Origin: Victivallales bacterium
Lineage (GTDB): Bacteria; Verrucomicrobiota; Lentisphaeria; Oligosphaerales; Oligosphaeraceae
DNA length: 5,465 bases
NCBI GenBank assembly: GCA_017458805.1
Contig: JAFTAC010000351.1
Coordinates: 1 to 5,465, forward strand
Reading direction: 5' to 3'
This document shows, one piece after another, positions 1-4,756 of the stretch; position 1 is the first letter of the stretch, and each line of letters opens with the position of its first letter. The notes under the pieces were generated by a model. That model was given only the letters and a program-made list of their open reading frames with translations, made no database searches and was not told the origin of the DNA. Made by a program: the position numbers and the translations under genes.

Positions 1-785
1 GTGCCAGCGGATTCATCGTCAAGCCCGAAGCCATGTCTTGAGTTCTCGTGGTAGAAGACAGGAAGACGCGCCTCGTCAAAGCCAATCTTCGTGATTCCTG
101 TGTCGGCGTATGACAGCAGGTTCGCCAGAGCCTGACGATAGGAGGCGATGTTCAGAAGCTCGTTGTTGACCAGCCCAAAGCCAGGCGCGACGATGTGGAT
201 GTCGTCTCTTATGAAACGGTACACGTCCTTCATCTGTTCGGAACTCTGCTGGTGCTGCGCCGCCACGCTGAGATAACTCTGGTTCTCCCGATATGGAATC
301 TGCCGAAGTCCTGTGAGCTTTGCGCCGAAAGCGATGGTGTCCTGAGTGCGTTCAAAGAGCCTGGCGGGTTTGGCCCCTGGATAGAAGACCAGCGACTCAC
401 GGACAATGGCCTTGGATGTGAACTCAATGCAATAGATATAACGAAAACCGTCACGACCGATGAACTCCAGTTCAAAGGCAACTGGACTTTGGACGTGCAT
501 CTCGTCCAGCAGGAACGGATGGAATGCCTTGATCGGCTGGTCCAGCTCATAGCCGTGGGAGACGGAGACCAGTTCAACCAGTTCCTTCAACGCCAGCAGG
601 ACATTGCTTTTGCCAGAGGCGTTTGGTCCCCACAGACCCGCCGACCGAAGCACTGCAATCTTCTCCTTTGCATCGGCAAGCACAAAGTTACCCTGATGCA
701 CATCCGAGAGATTCTCCGCCGACAGATTCAGCGTCTGCTCGTCTCGGATTGACTTGTAGTTTCCAATGGACAATGAAATAATCAT
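1..785 (-). CDS. AAA15-type (RecF/SMC-like) ATPase, C-terminus cut by window edge
   Basis: An open frame without stops runs from the ATG at 785 off the left edge (261 full codons). It begins MIISLSIGNYKSIRDEQTLN, the usual first strand of RecF/SMC-like ATPases ('I.NYKSI'). Walker A, GPNASGKS, is at residues 53-60 and followed by N. The visible end, LDDESAGT (about residues 255-262), matches the ESxGT motif that precedes the ABC-type signature region in the COG1106/AAA15 family. The signature, Walker B and C-terminus lie outside the window; relatives are usually about 380-450 residues. Known relatives include the ATPase subunits of RloA/RloB, AbiL and PARIS (AriA) phage-defence systems, where a partner gene supplies the effector. 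Any partner would be to the left. No Shine-Dalgarno is visible before the ATG (the upstream bases read aaaacagct), but the protein start fits the family. It sits 124 bases beyond the integrase gene on the same strand, so I infer cargo. The family is fairly certain, the defence role is inference. Confidence 0.85.
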   Translation of the reverse strand, partial: MIISLSIGNYKSIRDEQTLNLSAENLSDVHQGNFVLADAKEKIAVLRSAGLWGPNASGKSNVLLALKELVELVSVSHGYELDQPIKAFHPFLLDEMHVQSPVAFELEFIGRDGFRYIYCIEFTSKAIVRESLVFYPGAKPARLFERTQDTIAFGAKLTGLRQIPYRENQSYLSVAAQHQQSSEQMKDVYRFIRDDIHIVAPGFGLVNNELLNIASYRQALANLLSYADTGITKIGFDEARLPVFYHENSRHGFGLDDESAG

Positions 786-838
786 AGCTGTTTTGTTTAT
801 TTTGGCGATTTTTGTGAATTATTAACGAATTTTACTAG

Positions 839-866
839 AATATAATACTATTTCTATGTTTTTCAA
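839..866 (-). promoter_or_regulatory. Sigma70-like promoter for the ATPase gene
   Basis: Read on the minus strand, TTGAAA (861-866) is followed after 16 bases by TATATT (839-844), in an AT-rich gap between the integrase stop and the ATPase start. A transcript starting near 832 would have a leader of about 45 bases. This would let the ATPase be expressed independently of the integrase upstream. The prediction rests on box similarity only. Confidence 0.45.
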
Positions 867-909
867 AATCAAAGATACATTTTGCGACTTTTTGATGCTG
901 TTTTATCGG

Positions 910-2244
910 CTATCCTTCTGTCTCGCAGGACAGGAGTTCACGGATTTTCTTGTATTCTGGGGTATCTGGCAGGGTGTCAAGGTACTGAAGAGTGCGTTTT
1001 ATCTTTTCCTTATCGGTAATGACACCGACTTCTCCAGCGATGGCGGCTATAGCCTTCTGCTGGGCTTCTTCTCCGATGTGGGTGTAGTAGGAATCCAGGA
1101 TATCGCAGTTGTCTCCAAGTATCGACTGTACAACGGCTTTTGGCACACCAGCTTCCGCACAATGTGATGCAAAGCTGTGGCGCAGAGAATGAAATCCATA
1201 GATCGTTACGGCTCTGGAACGCCCTTCCACCTTTACGGAGGTTTTCAAACCTATCCACTTCAGAACCCGCAGTACATCTATGTTTACAAGACCGCTTCCA
1301 ATGTTCTTGCCAGTCGCATCCGCCGTGTTGTAGCGTTCAGCGACCGTCGGACAGACATATCCATAGTCGTCAGTCTTCCAGGCCAGTGCCTCGTTCAGAA
1401 CAGAAAGCAGCTGGGGGGCAATGGGAATGGTGACTTCCTTGCCAGTCTTGAACTGCTTGCACTCTATCTTCTTCTGCGACAGATTCACTTTGGACCAGCG
1501 CAGCAGAACGCAGTCCTTGAGACGCTGGCCAGTATAAAGCCCAAGATAGTATATGACCCTTATCTCCTGCTTGTTCTTCACTCTGAACTTTGGATTCTCC
1601 AGAGCCTCCATCAGAGCCTTCTCCTGCTCGTGGGTGAACGACATGCGACGAGCCCCAATGTCCTGCTCCTCGCGTGGCTTTCGCAGAAGCGTCTTTGAGC
1701 CAAATGGATTCTCGGCACCGTTGCAATACTCTTTCAGGACATTGAAGATCTTGCGAAGACGCAGCACTCTGCGATTGTGCGTGTCCACAGCGATGTGCAA
1801 GGTCTTCATGTGTTTGGCAAAACCAAGCGCATCCTCATATGTGATGGTGTGGAGTTCACGGAGCGGGTCGCCAATGAAATCCACGAAATCCTGAAATGTC
1901 GCCTGATAGGACTGCTGCTCGTGGATGGTGGCCGGCATCGCACGGTCTGGGGAGACCGAGTATTTCTCCCATGCATTGCCAAGAGTCAGACGCATGATGC
2001 GCCCCGCAAGCTGTCGGGCGTTCTTCACATGGGCGGCCACGACCTCGACCGTTGTTGCCTGAAGCGTCGGCAGCAGCCGATTATACTCTTCCAATGCCTT
2101 GTCGTAATCGTCCGTCTTGAGATTGACGTTCTTGCGCCTGCCGTTTATCTGGTAGCGGAGATAGTAGTTCCCGCCTTCCTTAGCCTGATATATTGTCCCC
2201 AGAGGTAGTTTTTGCTGTTCCATGCGTTTCTTCTTTCTGCCCAT
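910..2244 (-). CDS. Tyrosine recombinase / integrase (Int1), with Asp in place of the second active-site His
   Basis: A 444-residue site-specific recombinase, probably catalysing integration or excision at the nearby tRNA fragment. Residues about 16-45 (GTIYQAKEGGNYYLRYQI and on) look like the small beta-sheet domain that binds arm-type sites. Residues about 88-180 form the core-binding domain, ending in AENPF. The catalytic domain covers about 200-400. Visible active-site residues are R241 (YTGQRLKDC), K266 (FKTGK), H352 and R355 (HSLRHSF), and the nucleophile Y387 (YYTH). The position normally held by His or Trp, nine residues before the Tyr, is D378 (ILGDNCD). The ATG at 2244 is chosen because AGGAG lies at 2254-2258, nine bases upstream; a later Met (residue 8) lacks such a site. 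The gene points away from the attachment-like site and is divergent from the second integrase. The C-terminal tail after the Tyr (about 57 residues) is rich in charged residues and probably helical. Confidence 0.93.
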   Translation of the reverse strand: MGRKKKRMEQQKLPLGTIYQAKEGGNYYLRYQINGRRKNVNLKTDDYDKALEEYNRLLPTLQATTVEVVAAHVKNARQLAGRIMRLTLGNAWEKYSVSPDRAMPATIHEQQSYQATFQDFVDFIGDPLRELHTITYEDALGFAKHMKTLHIAVDTHNRRVLRLRKIFNVLKEYCNGAENPFGSKTLLRKPREEQDIGARRMSFTHEQEKALMEALENPKFRVKNKQEIRVIYYLGLYTGQRLKDCVLLRWSKVNLSQKKIECKQFKTGKEVTIPIAPQLLSVLNEALAWKTDDYGYVCPTVAERYNTADATGKNIGSGLVNIDVLRVLKWIGLKTSVKVEGRSRAVTIYGFHSLRHSFASHCAEAGVPKAVVQSILGDNCDILDSYYTHIGEEAQQKAIAAIAGEVGVITDKEKIKRTLQYLDTLPDTPEYKKIRELLSCETEG

Positions 2245-2274
2245 GACGCGGTTCTCCTGACATGACGAAGCCAG

Positions 2275-2297
2275 TGAGACCGATTGAGACTAATATA
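2275..2297 (-). promoter_or_regulatory. Promoter-like -10 and paired direct repeat before Int1
   Basis: On the minus strand a TATATT (2292-2297) is followed at once by GTCTCA, four bases, GTCTCA (2285-2290 and 2275-2280). The copies are exactly 10 bases apart, one helical turn, so one protein or two cooperating subunits could bind the same DNA face. They lie where transcription of Int1 would begin, 30-46 bases upstream of its ATG, which suits an operator or a recombination arm site. No convincing -35 box was found at the right distance. Confidence 0.3.
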
Positions 2298-2312
2298 AGG
2301 CATCTGGGCAAC

Positions 2313-2359
2313 AAAAAAAGCCTTGAATGCCAAAAAATGGCAAAAATCAAGGCTTTTTG
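2313..2359. terminator. Bidirectional intrinsic terminator next to the tRNA fragment
   Basis: GCCTTGA (2320-2326) pairs with TCAAGGC (2347-2353). Inside it TGCCA (2328-2332) pairs with TGGCA (2338-2342) around an A-rich loop. The hairpin is flanked by seven A on the left and five T on the right, so it can terminate transcription in both directions. On the minus strand it lies 16 bases after the tRNA CCA end, where a tRNA gene's own terminator would be. It would also shield the Int1 gene from transcription passing through the tRNA. Confidence 0.75.
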
Positions 2360-2369
2360 TACTTAAAAA

Positions 2370-2414
2370 TGGTGGAGCATATCGGAGTCGAACCGATGAC
2401 CTCCTGCATGCCAT
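2370..2414 (-). other. 3' fragment of tRNA-Ala(GGC): probable att site
   Basis: Read on the minus strand, these 45 bases are the 3' part of a tRNA. In order they are an anticodon loop ATGGCAT (anticodon GGC), the 3' anticodon stem GCAGG, variable loop AGGTC, T stem ATCGG, T loop TTCGACT, stem CCGAT, acceptor strand ATGCTCC, discriminator A and encoded CCA. The T at position 70 of the acceptor strand would give the G3-U70 pair that marks alanine tRNAs. There is no D arm or 5' acceptor strand upstream: the bases before the loop read CAAGG instead of the CCTGC needed to pair with GCAGG. It is therefore not a functional tRNA gene. The identity stops at the 5' edge of the 7-base anticodon loop, the typical crossover region of many tRNA-targeting tyrosine integrases. 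I infer an attachment site (attL/attR or attP). Confidence 0.85.
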
Positions 2415-2445
2415 CCTTGTTTTTTGAGGCGAAAACAGGCTGGCC

Positions 2446-2465
2446 GTCACCCTAATGTCACCCTA
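2446..2465 (+). repeat. Paired GTCACCCTA direct repeat, candidate arm-type site
   Basis: GTCACCCTA occurs at 2446-2454 and again at 2457-2465, 11 bases apart (one helical turn). The pair sits 32 bases from the end of the tRNA fragment, between it and the second integrase. Short direct repeats at this distance from a core site are typical arm-binding sites of tyrosine integrases or binding sites of excisionases. No protein assignment can be made from sequence alone. Confidence 0.5.
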
Positions 2466-2504
2466 TGCCTGAATATGTGACGCTTATTGTATGTTTAGAG
2501 ACAA

Positions 2505-2522
2505 TTGCGAAAAGGTTCGCAA
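2505..2522. promoter_or_regulatory. Perfect palindrome upstream of Int2, candidate operator
   Basis: TTGCGAA (2505-2511) and TTCGCAA (2516-2522) are perfect inverted copies around AAGG. The palindrome ends 14 bases before the AGAGG ribosome site of the second integrase, in its probable promoter or leader. It could bind a dimeric repressor or form a 7-bp RNA hairpin. No T-run follows, so it is not a terminator. Confidence 0.45.
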
Positions 2523-2548
2523 ACTCTAAAACTACAAGAGGTATTATC

Positions 2549-3982
2549 ATGGCAAGCAAGACAAAGAGGAAAAGAAGAACAAAGGGCGAAGGCGGGTTCA
2601 TCAAGAGGCGTAATCATTATTATCTACGGCAGTGGATTGGCGACAAGCGAATTGAGCTGTCATTAAAAAACGAAGACGGTAGCTTGTGTACGACAGAGGA
2701 CCAAGCTAAAAAGGCAGTACAGCGCATGGACCGAAGTATCCTGGAACTGGACACACAGGAGAAGATCGTCAACAAGGTCGCTGAAATTAGGCAGTTGAAG
2801 GTCGTCCATCAAGCCAAGTCCACGGATGTATGGCAGCTCTACCTCAACTCCTCTAACCGTCCCGATACAGGGGAACGGGTATTGGAAGAGCAACGCACGA
2901 TGTTCAATCGGTTCGGAGACTGGATGCAGGAGCATTACCACTGTGGCGTGGATGGGGTTACTCCAGTGGCCGCCAGTGAGTATATGCACGAAGTTGGTGA
3001 GCGTGTCGGCAATCGAACTTTCGACGGCTATGCCGCAACGCTTAGACTCATTTATAAGGTAATATATAAGCAACTGGGCATGGCCGAGAACCCCTTTGAG
3101 GGCATCCGTCACAGGCCCCTTGAGACCATCAGTCGCAAGGAGTTTACCGAGGAGCAGGTTCAGAAAATATTTGACGGCTTCAGAGACGGCTTCTTCTACG
3201 AGACGGTGGTCGAGGGGCTGGGACCTGGACGCAAACGCATCCGCGAGAAGAAACGGCTGGAATACAAGCCACTTTATAAGGACGAGATGGAGGTGCTGAT
3301 GAAGCTCTGCTGCTTCAGTGGCTGCGACGGCCAAAGCGGGTGCCTGATGAAGTGGGAGAACATCGACCTGAAGAAAAACCAGATTAGCTACATCCGTCAC
3401 AAGACGCGCAAGAAAACAAATGGACACGTCATCACGTTGCCAATCCATCCCGTGTTACATGAAGCGTTGCAGGCTGCTTTAAAATGGCGTAAGGCCGAAA
3501 GCCCATATATTCTGCCCAATGTTGCCAAACGCTACCAGAGCAACCGCTGCGGTGTCCAGAAGGATGCCATGAAGATAATCCAGTGCGCCCTTGGAGTGGA
3601 GACGACGACGCATGACACTGAGGGCAGCAAGCGAGCCTTGGGGGCCAATGTCTATTCTCTCCACAGTTTTCGTCACACCTTTGTCAGCTTCTGCGCAAAC
3701 GCTGGCGTCCCGTTGGCCATTGTCGCTGAGATTGTCGGTCACGGCTCCCCGATGATGACGAAGCATTATTCCCACATCAACAACGAGGCCAAGCAGAACG
3801 CCATTAGCGTCTTGCCCATGCTGTCAGAAACGCAGGACGCAGATGACGTGATTGATGCGGAGCCAATACCCCCTGACGACCTGCGCCAGCGGCTCATCGC
3901 CTATATCAATACGGCTACGGAGGAGCAGTTGCAGGCCATCGCCCACACTCTGCCCAGTGCCACACCACGCTTGCTGGCATAA
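2549..3982 (+). CDS. Tyrosine recombinase / integrase (Int2), first catalytic Arg replaced by Asp
   Basis: A 477-residue phage-type integrase. The ATG at 2549 is preferred because AGAGG (2537-2541) lies seven bases upstream; the frame is open back to an ATG at 2465, but that one has no ribosome site and lies on the repeat. A very basic start (KTKRKRRTK) leads into a beta-type arm-binding domain (about residues 16-40, GFIKRRNHYYLRQW). A core-binding domain follows (about 92-187, ending AENPFEGI), then the catalytic domain (about 197-412). Visible are K285 (HKTRKK), H372 and R375 (HSFRHTF), H398 (IVGHGSP) and the nucleophile Y407 (KHYSH). The first catalytic Arg should lie in the motif corresponding to TGQRLKDC of Int1, but here it reads SGCDGQSG with D260 at that position. 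The fold and all other active-site residues are intact, so it is not an obvious pseudogene. It may act with a partner, use another residue, or have lost strand cleavage. An acidic tail of about 65 residues follows the active site. Confidence 0.92.
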   Translation: MASKTKRKRRTKGEGGFIKRRNHYYLRQWIGDKRIELSLKNEDGSLCTTEDQAKKAVQRMDRSILELDTQEKIVNKVAEIRQLKVVHQAKSTDVWQLYLNSSNRPDTGERVLEEQRTMFNRFGDWMQEHYHCGVDGVTPVAASEYMHEVGERVGNRTFDGYAATLRLIYKVIYKQLGMAENPFEGIRHRPLETISRKEFTEEQVQKIFDGFRDGFFYETVVEGLGPGRKRIREKKRLEYKPLYKDEMEVLMKLCCFSGCDGQSGCLMKWENIDLKKNQISYIRHKTRKKTNGHVITLPIHPVLHEALQAALKWRKAESPYILPNVAKRYQSNRCGVQKDAMKIIQCALGVETTTHDTEGSKRALGANVYSLHSFRHTFVSFCANAGVPLAIVAEIVGHGSPMMTKHYSHINNEAKQNAISVLPMLSETQDADDVIDAEPIPPDDLRQRLIAYINTATEEQLQAIAHTLPSATPRLLA

Positions 3983-4109
3983 AATGGTCCTTTGGGGGCT
4001 TCTGAACCCAGAAAAAACGCTGGAGATTTTGAGAGTACGTATTTTTTGATATTTTTTAGGGGGATCCAAGCAAGCACCAATCATTGAGGGCATTGAAGCT
4101 CTAACCCGA

Positions 4110-4141
4110 ACCGAGTTCCAACTATGGAGCTCGGTTTTTTT
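4110..4141 (+). terminator. Intrinsic terminator downstream of Int2
   Basis: ACCGAGTTCC (4110-4119) pairs with GGAGCTCGGT (4126-4135), ten pairs with one G-U, around a 6-base loop, followed by a run of seven T. It lies 127 bases after the Int2 stop and before the helix-turn-helix gene, so it separates the two transcription units. The 127-base stretch before it shows no open frame or RNA family I recognise. Confidence 0.85.
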
Positions 4142-4196
4142 GATTATTATCCTTCTTGACAGCAATTATCCTTTTTTCTTCGATGCTTTTTGAAGG

Positions 4197-4205
4197 TGCT
4201 ATTAT
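4197..4205 (+). promoter_or_regulatory. Extended -10 promoter-like site for the helix-turn-helix gene
   Basis: TG, one base, then TATTAT (TG at 4197-4198, hexamer 4200-4205) fits an extended -10 element, which needs little or no -35 box. A start near 4212 would give a leader of about 54 bases to the ATG at 4266. It follows directly after a terminator, where a new promoter is required. Support is sequence similarity only. Confidence 0.35.
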
Positions 4206-4265
4206 AAGTGTAAAAGCTCCCATCAGGGAATGAGAGCTGAAAAGCAAATAACAAAAGGAATTGCC

Positions 4266-4541
4266 ATGAAGCAACAAACAAGTGACCTGATTGCGAGCCT
4301 TCTCCAGTCAGATGAAACCGTAACTCCAGAGATACGCGACTACATCTTGAGGGCGATGCGCCAGGCTACCCCAAAGCGCAAGCTCATAACGGCCAAGGGG
4401 GCGATGGAGGTGCTGGGGGTCTCCCGCCCGACCTTGAGGGAGTATGTGAAGCGTGGGGTGCTGGAGCAGATTAACATCTCCTCGCGCAAGGTCAGGTTCG
4501 ACGAAGAGGAGGTGAGCAGGCTAGCGTATAATGGAATCTAA
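4266..4541 (+). CDS. Small helix-turn-helix protein, excisionase/MerR-type
   Basis: A 91-residue basic protein. The ATG at 4266 is chosen because AAAGGA (4254-4259) lies six bases upstream; an in-frame ATG at 4230 would add 12 residues but has no well-spaced ribosome site. The N-terminal 38 residues are probably helical (MKQQTSDLIASLL and on). Residues 39-87 form a winged helix-turn-helix of the HTH_17/excisionase type: KLITAKGAMEVLGVS, then recognition helix RPTLREYVKRGVL, a wing with INISSRKVRF, and DEEEVSRLA. Family members are recombination directionality factors (Xis) or small regulators of mobile elements. The position after an integrase and before a replication-like gene supports either role. 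It stands alone behind its own terminator and promoter, so it is probably expressed separately from Int2. The domain assignment is strong, the Xis role is inference. Confidence 0.87.
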   Translation: MKQQTSDLIASLLQSDETVTPEIRDYILRAMRQATPKRKLITAKGAMEVLGVSRPTLREYVKRGVLEQINISSRKVRFDEEEVSRLAYNGI

Positions 4542-4660
4542 AAATATAAGCAATAGTCTCATAAATATATATGTTATTTAGAGTAAAAAGATTTCGTACC
4601 TCGGGTGTGATTTTTGAATAAAGCACATTATAAATGCTCTCAAAGAAGAGGGTTATTTAT

Positions 4661-4682
4661 ATCAACACACTTTAAATCAACA
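4661..4682 (+). repeat. ATCAACA direct repeats in the AT-rich leader
   Basis: ATCAACA occurs at 4661-4667 and 4676-4682, 15 bases apart, just before a TATTAT (4684-4689) that could be a -10 box for the next gene. Upstream, TATAAAT (4629-4635) and ATTTATA (4655-4661) are inverted copies. These may be regulator sites, possibly for the helix-turn-helix protein upstream. The rest of 4542-4756 is AT-rich with no gene that I can see. Confidence 0.25.
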
Positions 4683-4707
4683 TATTATATTTTTAGAACA
4701 AGAAACA

Positions 4708-4736
4708 GGACACCAGCACTGAAGATACTGATGTCC
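4708..4736 (+). promoter_or_regulatory. Leader hairpin before the primase-like gene
   Basis: GGACACCAG (4708-4716) and CTGATGTCC (4728-4736) form a nine-pair stem with one C-A mismatch around an 11-base loop. It ends six bases before the ribosome site AAAAGGAG (4743-4750). There is no T-run, so it is not a terminator. It may be an operator or an RNA stem affecting translation or stability. Confidence 0.35.
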
Positions 4737-4756
4737 AATAACAAAAGGAGCTAAAA

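Noticed and set aside
195..752. A 185-codon open frame on the plus strand
   Set aside because: It is in register opposite the ATPase gene, whose minus-strand product has Walker A and ESxGT motifs. The plus-strand translation has no recognisable domain.
2370..2460. A complete tRNA gene on the minus strand
   Set aside because: No D arm, 5' anticodon stem or 5' acceptor strand is present upstream of the anticodon loop, so only the 3' part exists.
2465..2548. A longer N-terminus for Int2 starting at 2465
   Set aside because: There is no ribosome site before this ATG, it starts on the direct repeat, and the extra 28 residues cross the palindrome. The ATG at 2549 has AGAGG seven bases upstream.
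2663..3448. A 261-codon open frame on the minus strand inside Int2
   Set aside because: It lies fully antisense to a gene with clear recombinase motifs, and its translation resembles no family I know; it is a shadow of the coding bias of Int2.
3983..4109. A small RNA gene ending at the terminator after Int2
   Set aside because: The stretch ends in a good terminator, but I see no promoter boxes or conserved structure of a known RNA; a plain 3' untranslated region explains it.
4156..4161. TTGACA as a -35 box for the helix-turn-helix gene
   Set aside because: It is a perfect hexamer, but no -10 box lies 16-18 bases downstream; the TATTAT at 4200 is too far away.
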